19,796 bases of DNA, taken from NCBI GenBank assembly GCA_005885015.1, contig VAYG01000036.1, positions 535 to 20,330 on the forward strand, given 5' to 3'. The notes beneath the pieces are model-generated. The model was not told the DNA's origin, ran no database searches, and saw only the letters and a program-made list of their open reading frames with translations. This document shows, piece by piece, positions 1 to 7,852 of the stretch. The position numbers were made by a program, and so were the translations under genes. The stretch comes from Actinomycetota bacterium. GTDB taxonomy: Bacteria > Actinomycetota > UBA4738. Position 1 is the first letter of the stretch. The number at the start of each line of letters is the position of its first letter.

Positions 1-525
1 GGATCGGAAACTCCGTGACGCTCCCCGTCGGAGTGATGCGCCCGATCTGGCCTTGCTGGTGCTCCGTGAACCATAAGTTGCCGTCGGCCCCGGCAGCGAT
101 GTACCGAGGGTCACTGTTGTCGGTGGGAATGGGGAACTCGGTAACGCTCCCCGACGGGGTAATGCGTCCGATTTGGTTAGCGAACTGCTCTGTGAACCAT
201 AAGTTGCCGTCGGGTCCGGTGGCTATGTAGTTCGGGCCGCTGTCCGCGGTGGGGATGGGAAACTCGGTGACGCTCCCCGACGGGGTGATGCGCCCGATCT
301 GGTTGGCGTTGATTTCTGTGAACCACAGATGGCCGTCGGGTCCTGCGGCGATTCCGTAGGGGCCGCTGTCGGCGGTGGGGATCGGAAACTCGGTAACGCT
401 CCCCGACAGGATAATGCGCCCGATCTGGTTGGCGTTGATTTCTGTGAACCACAGGTTGCCGTCGGGGCCGGCGGCGATGTCCCAAGGGTTGCTTTGTGCC
501 GTGGGAATCGGAAACTCCGTGATGG
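1..525 (-). repeat. Tandem 126-bp repeats encoding propeller blades
   Basis: The plus-strand anchor GTGAACCA recurs at 66, 192, 318 and 444, an exact 126-bp (42-codon) period. The two units nearest the gene start share long identical stretches, for example around 300-330 and 426-456, suggesting recent duplication. The repeats are in frame in the Vgb-like gene and continue past the left edge. Confidence 0.9.
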
Positions 526-700
526 TTGGGTCGGGGGACATCGTGGCCTCGTCGGACCGCCGAGGCACCCCGCGGCGCGTGGCCGCGTGGGTGGCCGCCA
601 TGGGCGATAGCCCGAGAGCGAGAACAAGCACGGGTGCAAGCGCAGTGAAGGCGGTTGGCCCTCGCCTCCTGGTGGGACGCCTCACACCAGCGCAGCCCAC
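1..700 (-). CDS. Secreted Vgb-like (virginiamycin B lyase family) beta-propeller protein, 3' end outside window
   Basis: The minus-strand frame is open from about 715 to the left edge and has no stop, so only the N-terminal part is present. It begins with an arginine-rich n-region and a hydrophobic stretch (ALAPVLVLALGLSPMAATHA), which looks like a signal peptide. After a short linker come four 42-residue repeats, each with the pattern GPDGNLWFTE...N.IGRI...GSVTEFPIPT, typical of Vgb/NHL-type propeller blades. Three in-frame starts are possible: ATG at 715, GTG at 700 and GTG at 685. I prefer 700 because a GGAAGG purine run precedes it at suitable distance. Family members fold as multi-bladed propellers; the lyase catalytic histidines lie in the missing C-terminal part, so streptogramin lyase activity cannot be claimed. 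A secreted binding or unknown enzymatic role is equally possible. The gene is separate from the truB operon and has its own candidate promoter. Confidence 0.8.
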   Translation of the reverse strand, partial: MGCAGVRRPTRRRGPTAFTALAPVLVLALGLSPMAATHAATRRGVPRRSDEATMSPDPTITEFPIPTAQSNPWDIAAGPDGNLWFTEINANQIGRIILSGSVTEFPIPTADSGPYGIAAGPDGHLWFTEINANQIGRITPSGSVTEFPIPTADSGPNYIATGPDGNLWFTEQFANQIGRITPSGSVTEFPIPTDNSDPRYIAAGADGNLWFTEHQQGQIGRITPTGSVTEFPI

Positions 701-715
701 GCCCCCCCCTTCCAT

Positions 716-1156
716 TCACCGCCCGCAGGCCATCGGTGTGGCTCCGCCGTGCCTCGCGCGAGCTGGCTCAGTCTATTTAGCCCGACGTACGGAAGTCCAG
801 GAGATCCACATACTCTCCCCGGCCGGCCGGCCAACGCGTGGCTTGGCAAGCGACATCCTGCCCAGCCGTGGACAGTCGCGTCTTCCGTTCGCATCGCGAG
901 CGGCAGGGCTCCCCAGACTGCCGACCCAATCATCGATATGGAGGATCTGAGGCTGTGGGCTGCACTAGTTGAGCAACAGCACTCGGGGAGGCGTCGTGGC
1001 GCTCGACTCGGATACTGAAAGATCCATTCGTGCTTGACTTGCCTCGCTCGATGCGCGTCAGGGAGGTTGATCATGCTCGGCGATCTTGGGCCTGTCCCCA
1101 GCTTGAGCAACCCGTCCCCGATGCAAACGACCTGAAGAGGATGCGCGCCCAGTGAG
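716..1156. other. Intergenic region between truB operon end and Vgb-like gene
   Basis: About 440 bp lie between the truB stop and the Vgb-like gene. Short open frames exist on both strands, but they are rich in Arg, Ser and Pro, lack ribosome binding sites and resemble no family I know. I see no intrinsic terminator with a T-run downstream of truB, so termination may be Rho-dependent. The only signal I can support is the promoter candidate at 770-799. A GGCCGGCCGGCC palindrome lies near 819-834. The usual actinobacterial followers of truB (ribF, rpsO) are absent here. Confidence 0.5.
770..799 (-). promoter_or_regulatory. Candidate promoter for the Vgb-like gene
   Basis: Read on the minus strand, TGGACT (794-799) is followed after an 18-nt spacer by TAGACT (770-775). 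This is a reasonable -35/-10 pair for a housekeeping sigma factor. Transcription would start near 762, giving a leader of about 60 nt before the preferred GTG at 700. It rests on motif matching only. Confidence 0.4.
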
Positions 1157-2011
1157 TTATCGCAACGCCAGGATGACTTCCGGCACCGACTTCGCGCCTT
1201 CGTCGCGGTAGACGCCGATCAGCCGGCCCGCTGGATCGAGCGCGCGGTACGGCCCGGCGATCCCCGTTGGCCCGAGCACCCTGCCGTGCGTGGCGGCGAT
1301 GGCCTCCTCCTGATCAAGCGACACCGCGGCCAGGTGTTCGACGGCGCGCTCGAGGGGAAGGAGCGCCCCCGGCTCGTCCGGCGAGCCGGCGTCCTCAAGC
1401 CGGAACGGTCCGATGGCGGTCCGGCGCAGCTCCGCCAGATGGGCTCCGCACTGGAGGATCGCACCCACCTCGGCCACGAGGCTCCGCACATAGGTCCCTC
1501 CGGAGCATCGCACCCGGAAACGGAACCGAGGCGGCTCGAATCCCCGAAGATTGAACGCGTGCACATGGACGCGGCGAGGGGCAGCCACCAACTCCTCCCC
1601 CATCCGGGCGGCCTCGTACAACTTCCGCCCGCCGACCTTCACGGCCGAGTACGCGGGCGGGATCTGGTGGATGTCGCCCTGCAAGGAATACAGGGCCGCG
1701 CGGAGCTCCTGCACCGAAACGTCAACCGGCCGCTCCCGGACGACCTCGCCCTCGGCATCCAGGGTCGTCGTCTCCACCCCCAGCACGCCCACGCCCTCGT
1801 AGAGCTTCGGGGAATCCCCGATGAACCGCAGCAGCCGGGTGGCCCGTCCCACGCCCATCACCAACAGGCCCGTCGCCATGGGATCCAGCGTCCCAGCATG
1901 ACCGACGCGGCGCACGCCCATCACCCGGCGGACCTGGCTCACGGCGTCATGCGAGGTGATTCCGGCCGGCTTGTCGATCAGCAGGAGCCCGCTCGGACCG
2001 CCCTCAGCCAT
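1157..2011 (-). CDS. truB: tRNA pseudouridine(55) synthase TruB
   Basis: The 284-residue protein makes pseudouridine 55 in the T-loop of tRNAs. The family signature is clear: GLLLIDKPAGITSHD at residues 8-22 and GHAGTLDPMATGLL around 37-50, with catalytic Asp43. The substrate-binding segment IPPAYSAVKVGGRKLYEAAR follows. RCSGGTYVRSLVAEVG and a C-terminal PUA-like tail complete the protein, and the length is normal. The ATG at 2011 overlaps the end of nrnA by 8 nt, indicating translational coupling. It is the last gene of the rimP-nusA-infB operon, ending with TAA. Assignment is secure. Confidence 0.97.
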   Translation of the reverse strand: MAEGGPSGLLLIDKPAGITSHDAVSQVRRVMGVRRVGHAGTLDPMATGLLVMGVGRATRLLRFIGDSPKLYEGVGVLGVETTTLDAEGEVVRERPVDVSVQELRAALYSLQGDIHQIPPAYSAVKVGGRKLYEAARMGEELVAAPRRVHVHAFNLRGFEPPRFRFRVRCSGGTYVRSLVAEVGAILQCGAHLAELRRTAIGPFRLEDAGSPDEPGALLPLERAVEHLAAVSLDQEEAIAATHGRVLGPTGIAGPYRALDPAGRLIGVYRDEGAKSVPEVILALR

Positions 2012-3005
2012 CGGCCGCGGTCACCCGGTGCCGGCGGATGGCCTCGACCAGGTCGGACACCGATTCCTCCGGCCCGTGGCGGGCCGTGTACCCGCTGGCC
2101 AGCCGGTGGCCTCCCCCGCCGAACTCCTTGGCGATGCTTCCCACGTCCGTGTCCCCCCGCGACCGTAGGCTCACCCGGAACCGGCCGTCGCCCTGCTGCT
2201 TGACCACGCACGCCACGTCGGCCTCCCTCGCGATGCGGATCACGTCGATGAGGTCGTCCAGGTCGTCGGGAGTCACCGCGGCCCGGTCGAGATCGGACTG
2301 GGTGAGGTACGTCCACACCAGGCTGGCCTCGGGGACGAACGCGACCCGCTGCATGGCCAGGGCCAGCACGCGGAGGTAGCCCAGGGAGCTGTCCTCGAAC
2401 AGCGCCTGGGCCAGTCGGGCGTGATCGAAGGGATGCCGGCGGAGCTCGGCCGCCACCCGAAGGGTCTCGGGAGTGGTCGCCTCGTACTGGAACCGGCCGG
2501 TGTCGGCCACCACGCCGGCATACAGGCAGGCGGCGGCGCGGTCGCTGAGCCCGCCCCCCATGCGCTCGACCAGCCGGAACACCAGCTCCGCGGTGGAGGA
2601 CGCGGCAGGGTCCAGGATCACGATCGAGCCGAATCCCGGGTTGGTCCGGTGGTGGTCGACCACCACGACCTCCGCGGCGCGTTCCGCGTTCGCCCGCAGC
2701 AGCCCCAGGCGGTCGGGCGCCGCCGTGTCCAGGCAGATCAGCACCTCGGGGTTCGCGGGGAACGCGTTCGGCTCCACCAGGTAACCGGAGCCGTCGAGCG
2801 CCGCGAGCCATCGGGGCCTGGCCATGGGCGCGTTGCCCCAGGAGCACACGACCTGCTTGCCCTTGGAGGCCAGGAAGTCCGCCAGGCCGAGCATGGAGCC
2901 GAGCGCGTCCGGGTCGGGGTTCACGTGGCACGCCAGAGCGACCGACGGTGCCCGTTCCAGGAGACCGGCGGCCCGCTCGAACGCCTCGTCGAGCGGCTCA
3001 CTCAC
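2004..3005 (-). CDS. nrnA: DHH/DHHA1 bifunctional oligoribonuclease / pAp phosphatase (NrnA-like)
   Basis: This DHH-family phosphoesterase has 333 residues from a GTG at 3005. Metal-binding motifs are visible: HVNPDPDALGS (27-37), CLDTA (Asp93) and VDHHRTN (116-122, the DHH motif). An ADTGRF segment follows mid-protein, and a C-terminal DHHA1 domain carries GGGGHRLASG. Members degrade 2-5 nt RNAs and dephosphorylate pAp; some actinobacterial versions also hydrolyse cyclic dinucleotides. I chose the GTG because a GAGGAGG lies about 12 nt upstream and it overlaps the rbfA stop by only 8 nt. An in-frame ATG at 3029 would add 8 residues but has no visible ribosome binding site. The position between rbfA and truB matches the usual order in actinobacteria. 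Confidence 0.93.
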   Translation of the reverse strand: MSEPLDEAFERAAGLLERAPSVALACHVNPDPDALGSMLGLADFLASKGKQVVCSWGNAPMARPRWLAALDGSGYLVEPNAFPANPEVLICLDTAAPDRLGLLRANAERAAEVVVVDHHRTNPGFGSIVILDPAASSTAELVFRLVERMGGGLSDRAAACLYAGVVADTGRFQYEATTPETLRVAAELRRHPFDHARLAQALFEDSSLGYLRVLALAMQRVAFVPEASLVWTYLTQSDLDRAAVTPDDLDDLIDVIRIAREADVACVVKQQGDGRFRVSLRSRGDTDVGSIAKEFGGGGHRLASGYTARHGPEESVSDLVEAIRRHRVTAADG

Positions 3006-3408
3006 CGGTGGCCCGTTCCTCCTCGCCATCGGACGCTTCGGTCGCGGCTTTCTTCGGCGGCGCCGATTGCTCGCCGATCTCCTTGAGCAGCTGCGTCACC
3101 CGCTCCACCTGGGCCAGCCCGACGTCCTCCTCGAACTCGAGCTCCGGTGTGAACTTGAGCCGGACCTGCTGGCCCAGCACCGCTCGGAGGTGCGAACGCG
3201 CCGAATGGAGCCCCGCCTTGGTTGCGCGGTGGTCCCGGTCCTTCCCCATGACCGTGTAGAAGACGGTGGCCCGGCGGAGATCGCCGCTCACGTCGACGTG
3301 CGTCACCGTCACGAATCCGACCCGGGGGTCTTTCAACCGCGGGATCTCTTCGGCCAGAACCTCCCGGAACTCCTCGGCCACCCGCTCCGGACGAGCCCCT
3401 CCACTCAT
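2998..3408 (-). CDS. rbfA: 30S ribosome-binding factor RbfA
   Basis: The 136-residue protein has the single KH-type fold of RbfA: RPERVAEEFREVLAEEI at the N-terminus, DPRVGFVTVTHVDVSGDLR (about 27-45), then the helix RSHLRAVLGQQVRLKFTPEL. RbfA binds the 30S subunit during late 16S rRNA maturation and cold adaptation. The C-terminal 30 residues are a charged Ala/Lys/Glu tail beyond the conserved domain. The ATG at 3408 is the only sensible start. It lies 33 nt after ylxP and overlaps nrnA by 8 nt. Confidence 0.96.
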   Translation of the reverse strand: MSGGARPERVAEEFREVLAEEIPRLKDPRVGFVTVTHVDVSGDLRRATVFYTVMGKDRDHRATKAGLHSARSHLRAVLGQQVRLKFTPELEFEEDVGLAQVERVTQLLKEIGEQSAPPKKAATEASDGEEERATGE

Positions 3409-3441
3409 CTGCTCGCTCCTCGCTCGTCTCGCCTCGATCGT

Positions 3442-3735
3442 TCAGTCGTCGGGCCCGTGCAGCGAGAGCTCGACGTCGATGATCTCCACTTCGTCCCATC
3501 GATCGATGTGCCGCTCGACTTCATGCATCACCCGCTTGAGGTGGTAGCCGTCGCCGGCCACCGCGGACACTGCGATGGCCGCGCGCTGCCACAGGTCCTG
3601 ATGGTCGACTTCGGCCACCGCGACGTTGAACCGCTGGCGGAGGGAGCCGGTCAGCGTCTTGACGACGTGCCGCTTCTCCTTGAGGGACGCCATGCCGGGG
3701 ATGCGCAGGTCGAACCTGCACAGCGCGACCAGCAT
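3442..3735 (-). CDS. ylxP: DUF503 family protein YlxP
   Basis: The 97-residue protein belongs to DUF503 (YlxP): MLVALCRFDLRIPGMASLKEKR at the N-terminus is characteristic, with the SLKEKR motif and then RFNVAVAEVDHQDLWQRA. The family is a small conserved companion of infB and rbfA in Gram-positive bacteria. It is thought to be linked to 30S assembly, but its biochemical role is not settled. Length is normal. It starts 30 nt after the infB stop and sits 33 nt before rbfA, so it belongs to the same transcript. Confidence 0.93.
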   Translation of the reverse strand: MLVALCRFDLRIPGMASLKEKRHVVKTLTGSLRQRFNVAVAEVDHQDLWQRAAIAVSAVAGDGYHLKRVMHEVERHIDRWDEVEIIDVELSLHGPDD

Positions 3736-3765
3736 GGCCTCCGGCCTCCTTCCCGGCTTCGGTCC

Positions 3766-5816
3766 TTATGCCAGGGTGCGGGCCACCTCGCGCACCTCGT
3801 AGGCCTCGATCACGTCGCCCTCGTGGACATCTTGGAAGTTCTCCAGGCTGATGCCGCACTCGAACCCCTCGGCCACCTCGCGAACGTCGTCCTTGAACCG
3901 TCGCAGCGATCCGATCCGCCCCGTGTAGACGATGGCGCCGTCTCGCACCAGCCGGGCTAGCGCCCCACGGGTGATGGTCCCCTGGGTCACCATGCACCCG
4001 GCGACGACCCCGATCCGGGGCACCCGGAACAGGGCCCGTACCTCCGCCCGTCCCAGCTCCACCTCCAGCTCGTCCGGCGCGAGGAGCCCGGTGAGGGCCT
4101 GGCGGATGCGCCTTCCTTCTCGGCGAGGTCCCTGGCCCCCGGGTCCGGCCGGACGTTGAACCCGATGATGACGGCACCGGACGCGGCCGCGAGGGACACG
4201 TCGTTCTCGGTGATCCCACCCACGCCTCGGTGGATCACCTGTACGCGAACCTCGGACTGGGGGATCTTGTCGAGGGCGTCGAGGATGGCCTCCAGGGATC
4301 CCTGGACGTCGGCCTTGACGATCACGTTCAGGGTTGGCATCGCCTCCGCCCTGGCCTGGGTGAGCAGGTCGGCGAGGGTCGCGCCCGGCCGGGTCGCGGC
4401 GAACTCGGCCGCCCGCATCCGCGCCTCGCGCTCCTGGGCGATGTGGCGGGCCTGCCGCTCGTCCGTCAGGCCGCGGAGCTCGTCCCCGGCCTCAGGGACG
4501 TGGGACCACCCCAGCACCTGCACCGGCCTGGACGGTCCGGCCTCGCGCACGGGGCGCCCGTTCTCGTCGAACATCCCTCGGACCTTCGCGAAAGCCGTTC
4601 CACACACCAGGGCGTCCCCGATGCGGAGGGTCCCCCGCTGCACGAGCACAGTGGCGATGGGCCCCCGCCCCTTGTCCAGGTGGGCCTCCAACGCGACGCC
4701 TCGGGGCGGGCCGTCGGGATCCGCCTTGGGCTGTGCCTCCACCTCCGCAACCAGCAGGATGGTCTCGAGCAGCTTGTCGAGGTTCTGCCGCGTCTTCGCC
4801 GAGACGTCGACGAACTCGTACTCGCCTCCCCATTCCACCGGGACCAGGCCCTGCTCGACCAGCTGCTGGCGGACCCGCTGCGGGTCGGCCTCGGGCTTGT
4901 CCACCTTGTTGACCGCCACGATGATCGGCACCTTCGCCGCCTTCGCGTGGTTCAGCGCCTCGATCGTCTGCGGCATCACCCCGTCGTCCGCCGCCACGAC
5001 CAGGATCACGATGTCCGTGACCTCGGCGCCGCGCGCCCGCATCGCGGTGAACGCCTCGTGGCCGGGGGTGTCGATGAAGGTCACCACCCGGCTGTCCTGG
5101 TGGACCTGGTAGGCCCCGATGTGCTGGGTGATGCCCCCGAACTCCTGAGCCACGACGTCGGTCTGCCGGATCGCGTCAAGGAGCAACGTCTTCCCGTGGT
5201 CGACGTGTCCCATCACCGTCACCACCGGTGGGCGCGGCTGCAGCCAGCTCTCGTCGACCTCTTCTTCTTCTTCCTCCTCCGCCTCCTCCACCGGGGAGAC
5301 GATCTCCACCCGGCGTCCCAGCTCCGTGGCCACCAGCTCGATGGCCTCGTCCGACAGCGACTGGGTGACCGAGACCATCTCGCCCGCGGTGAGCAGGATC
5401 TTCACGATCTCGGCCGGCGTGGAGCCGAACTTCTCCGCGAGGTCCTGGGCGGTCGCCCCGCGGGGCACGTGGATCCCCGCAGGCGCCGGAACCGGGACGG
5501 CCTGGGCCGCCTCCGCGGCAGGGGCCTCCGCCGGGGCGGGCGCGACGGTGGTCGCGGCACCTTCGCCGACCTCTCCGTTGTCGGACGGGGGTTCGGCGAC
5601 CGGTTTAGCGGGGCGGCGGGTGGGGAGCTGCTCGGCGGTGGCCGCCTTCGGCTTGCTCCCGGGCTTGACCTTCCCGCTGGAGGCGCGCAGGCGCGGCACC
5701 GCCTCCTCGGGCACGGTCGAGGACGCGGTACGACCCTCGTACCCCATGACCTGGAGCGACTCCAGTACGTCCCTGCTGGTGACTCCCAGCTCTTTGGCCA
5801 GCTCGTGGATCCTCAA
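3766..5816 (-). CDS. infB: Translation initiation factor IF-2, frame disrupted near the 3' end
   Basis: IF-2 is the GTPase that brings initiator tRNA to the ribosome. Visible parts: IF2_N helix (MRIHELAKELGV), an Ala/Pro-rich linker, a second IF2_N-like segment near 117-170, and an acidic run near 177-189. The GTPase motifs follow: GHVDHGKT (203-210), DTPGH (249-253), NKVD (303-306) and an SAK motif. Domains II and III come next. The frame from TTG at 5816 reads correctly to EKEG (residue 569), then turns to nonsense and stops at 3987. The correct C-terminus continues in another frame from about 4110 to the TAA at 3766 (RIRQALTGLL...GRAEVRALFRVP...). At the junction, about 15 residues usual in IF-2 (the VDIR..RVIY region) are missing, equal to roughly 43 nt. 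The TTG overlaps the ylxR stop by 4 nt, and GGGAGAGGA precedes it. As IF-2 is essential, an assembly or sequencing fault is likely, but a genuine lesion cannot be excluded. Confidence 0.9.
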
Positions 5817-6094
5817 GCGTCCTCTCCCACCAAGTTCGACAATTCCTGCACTAGCCTACCGACCTCGGCCTCACCGAGGGAGACCTTCAACGCGCGGCCG
5901 AGCGACCCGCGGCGCATGGCCTGCCGGAGGCATTCCTCCGACCGGTGCACGTAGGCGCCTCGTCCACTCGACCGACCCGTCGGGTCGACGGCCACCCGCC
6001 CGTCGGGGGCCCGGACCACGCGGATCAGCACACCCTTCGCCGCCCGCCCGCGGCACCCCACGCATGTGCGCTCGGGCTGCGCCCGCCGGGCCAT
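5813..6094 (-). CDS. ylxR: YlxR family RNA-binding/nucleoid-associated protein
   Basis: The 93-residue protein shows the YlxR signature RTCVGCRGRAAKG at residues 9-21, then a GRGAYVHRSEECLRQA segment. YlxR proteins (DUF448) are small basic proteins encoded between nusA and infB; RNA binding and transcription-related roles have been reported for homologues. I chose the ATG at 6094, two bases beyond the nusA stop. A longer upstream reading would run inside nusA in the wrong frame. Its TGA overlaps the TTG start of infB, so infB translation is probably coupled to it. Length is typical. Confidence 0.94.
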   Translation of the reverse strand: MARRAQPERTCVGCRGRAAKGVLIRVVRAPDGRVAVDPTGRSSGRGAYVHRSEECLRQAMRRGSLGRALKVSLGEAEVGRLVQELSNLVGEDA

Positions 6095-6096
6095 CC

Positions 6097-7203
6097 TCAG
6101 GCCGAGGCCGATTTCTCCGGCTCGGCCGGTGCGACCTGCGCGACGTCTGCTCCTGGATCGGCTTCGGGCGGCGCGGCAGGTTCCCGGGCGGCCCGTACCT
6201 CCTCCATCGCCTGCGACTCGTTCTTGATGTCGATGCGGAAACCGGTCAGCTTGGCCGCGAGCCTGGCGTTCTGTCCCTCCTTGCCGATGGCCAGGGACAG
6301 CTGGTAGTCGGGGACGATGACCTTGGCCGTCGCGGTGGCCGGGTCCACATGGACCTCCTTCACCTTCGCCGGCGCCAGGGCGTTCGCCACGAACCGCTCG
6401 GGATCCTCGACCCACTGCACCACGTCGAGCTTCTCGCCCCGCAGCTCGTTCACGACCATACGGACCCGCGATCCCTTCGGGCCAACGCACGCGCCCACCG
6501 GGTCGACCCCCGGCTCGTGCGACACCACCGCGATCTTCGATCGATGCCCCGGTTCCCGGGCCACGCCCTTGATCTCCACGATGCCCTGGGCGATCTCCGG
6601 CACCTCGAACTCGAACAGCTTCCGGAGGAGCCCCGGATGGGTCCGGGACACCACGATCTGGGGGCCCTTGGTGGTCCGGCGGACCTCGACGATGTACGCC
6701 TTCAGCCGCTCCCCGTGGCGATACGGCTCCGACGGGACCTGCTCGGCTTGGGGCAGCAACGCCTCCACCTTCCCAAGGTCCAGCAGCGTGTAGCGGTGCG
6801 AGTCCTGCTGGATGATCCCGGTGACGATGTCGCCCTCGCGGCCGGAGAACTCCTCGTAGGTCATCTCCCGCTCCGCGTCCCGGAGCTTCTGGAAGATGAC
6901 CTGCTTGGCCGTCTGGGCGGCGATGCGCCCGAGGAAGTCGGGGGGGACCTCCTCCTCCGCCTCCGAGAGAACCTCGCCGGTCTCCTCGTCGAGCACCTGC
7001 ATCCAGGCGAGCATCTCACCCGACTCGGGGTCGAGCTTCACCCTGACACCGGTCGTCTCCTCCTCGAGCTCGGGGTCGTGCCCTCGCTTGTAAGTCTTGT
7101 AGGCAGAGGCCAGGGCCTCCTCCAGGCCCGCCAGGATGGTGTCGAACGGGAGGCCCTTCTCCCGCTCGAGCTCCCGGAGCGCCGCGATCAGTTCCTGGTT
7201 CAT
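6097..7203 (-). CDS. nusA: Transcription termination/antitermination factor NusA
   Basis: The 368-residue protein begins MNQELIAALRELEREKGLPF. It contains the N-terminal RNA polymerase-binding domain (about 1-125, with AYKTYKRGH and the FSEAEEEVPPDFLGR-like region), an S1 domain (EGDIVTGIIQQDSHRYTLLD onward), and two KH domains. The KH GxxG loops are GPKGSR and GKEGQN. NusA binds RNA polymerase and nascent RNA, affecting pausing, termination and antitermination. There is no C-terminal acidic-repeat extension, as usual in actinobacteria; a short Ala/Glu tail ends the protein. The ATG at 7203 overlaps the rimP stop by 4 nt (ATGA). An upstream in-frame start near 7239 would lie inside rimP and is unlikely. 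Confidence 0.97.
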   Translation of the reverse strand: MNQELIAALRELEREKGLPFDTILAGLEEALASAYKTYKRGHDPELEEETTGVRVKLDPESGEMLAWMQVLDEETGEVLSEAEEEVPPDFLGRIAAQTAKQVIFQKLRDAEREMTYEEFSGREGDIVTGIIQQDSHRYTLLDLGKVEALLPQAEQVPSEPYRHGERLKAYIVEVRRTTKGPQIVVSRTHPGLLRKLFEFEVPEIAQGIVEIKGVAREPGHRSKIAVVSHEPGVDPVGACVGPKGSRVRMVVNELRGEKLDVVQWVEDPERFVANALAPAKVKEVHVDPATATAKVIVPDYQLSLAIGKEGQNARLAAKLTGFRIDIKNESQAMEEVRAAREPAAPPEADPGADVAQVAPAEPEKSASA

Positions 7204-7673
7204 CTCTTCTTGCCTCGTTCCTTCAATTCCGCTTCCCAATCCGCAACCGTTCGCGCCGACGCGATGTCGTCGAACGACAGCGTCCGCTCGCCCTGCTCGG
7301 TGGCGATGCGGACGACGCGATCTCCCGCCGCCACCAGGGTACCGGTGAACGACCGGGTGCCGTCGACCGGCTCGGCCGTCTTCACCTTCACCCGCTCCCC
7401 GACCCGCCCGGCGAAGTCCCTGGGCCCCCGAAGGGGCCGCTCGACCCCCGGAGAGGTGACCTCGAGGGAATACGGACCGGGGTCGAAGCCCTCCACGTCG
7501 AGCCGGCGGCTGATGCGCTCGCTGACCTGAGCGATCGTGTCGAGGTCGACCCCGCCTTCGCGGTCGACCGTCACCCGGAGCAATGCCCGCCCGCTCCCGT
7601 GGTGAAAGGTCAGGTCGAACAACTCCAGACCCGAGGCCTCGACCACGAGCCTGATCGCGCCCTCAAGGTCCAT
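7200..7673 (-). CDS. rimP: Ribosome maturation factor RimP
   Basis: The 157-residue protein matches RimP, which assists maturation of the 30S subunit. Recognisable segments are LVVEASGLELFDLTF near the N-terminus, LLRVTVDREGGVDLDTIAQVSERISRRLD (about 31-59), and SLEVTSPGVERPL (about 69-81), the most conserved family motif. A C-terminal SH3-like part follows. It is the first gene of the rimP-nusA-infB operon. The ATG at 7673 is preceded by a GGCGGGGGCGAG purine stretch and, 18-45 nt upstream, by a terminator-like hairpin with TTTT. Confidence 0.96.
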   Translation of the reverse strand: MDLEGAIRLVVEASGLELFDLTFHHGSGRALLRVTVDREGGVDLDTIAQVSERISRRLDVEGFDPGPYSLEVTSPGVERPLRGPRDFAGRVGERVKVKTAEPVDGTRSFTGTLVAAGDRVVRIATEQGERTLSFDDIASARTVADWEAELKERGKKR

Positions 7674-7690
7674 CTCGCCCCCGCCGTCAC

Positions 7691-7718
7691 AAAAGAACGT
7701 GGGCGCTGGCCCACGTTC
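7691..7718 (-). terminator. Terminator-like hairpin in the rimP leader (possible attenuator)
   Basis: On the minus strand a perfect 10-bp inverted repeat (GAACGTGGGC, loop CAGC, GCCCACGTTC; 7718-7695) is followed at once by TTTT (7694-7691). It lies between the promoter candidate at 7746-7751 and the rimP ATG at 7673. Any transcript from that promoter must pass it, so it could attenuate the nusA operon. The T-run is short, so it may instead protect or structure the leader, or end readthrough from upstream. Confidence 0.6.
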
Positions 7719-7745
7719 CGGTCGTGCCCTACGAGTTCGAATCCG

Positions 7746-7751
7746 AGTATA
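7746..7751 (-). promoter_or_regulatory. Candidate -10 box for the rimP-nusA-infB operon
   Basis: The minus strand reads TATACT, five of six matches to TATAAT, in a GC-rich setting. The best upstream hexamer, TTCGTG (7766-7771), is only 14 nt away, so the -35 element is poor. Transcription would begin near 7739, just before the hairpin and about 66 nt before rimP. Confidence 0.5.
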
Positions 7752-7840
7752 TCACCAGGGCTTTTCACGAATGCGCGAGCGGGGCTCGGGCCGTCGCACC
7801 GCGCTGATACCCTGGCCTCGATGCCTCCCCCTCCAGGTCG

Positions 7841-7847
7841 AAGGAGG
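7841..7847 (+). promoter_or_regulatory. Strong Shine-Dalgarno sequence for the small coiled-coil gene
   Basis: AAGGAGG lies 5 nt upstream of the ATG at 7853. It is close to a perfect anti-16S match and is the main reason to believe a plus-strand gene starts here despite the frameshift. Confidence 0.75.
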
Positions 7848-7852
7848 GACTG

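Noticed and set aside
1..700. Streptogramin (virginiamycin B) resistance gene
   Set aside because: Only the repeat region is present and the catalytic residues lie outside the window; many secreted propellers share these repeats, so resistance cannot be inferred.
682..1110. Minus-strand open frame of 142 codons in the intergenic region
   Set aside because: Composition is irregular, there is no ribosome binding site, no family pattern, and it overlaps the Vgb-like gene start in another frame.
4062..4120. Programmed frameshift in infB
   Set aside because: Conserved residues are missing as well as the frame being changed, and no slippery heptamer or downstream structure is evident, so recoding alone cannot restore normal IF-2.
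4230..5954. Long plus-strand open frame opposite infB
   Set aside because: It is a shadow frame of GC-rich coding DNA; the opposite strand encodes unmistakable IF-2. The same applies to 5326-7530, 9504-10757, 13729-15273 and 17119-18597.
7720..7757. T-loop-like GTTCGAATCC on the plus strand, as in a tRNA 3' end
   Set aside because: The flanking bases do not form a 5-bp T stem and there is no matching acceptor, D or anticodon arm upstream; it overlaps the promoter candidate.
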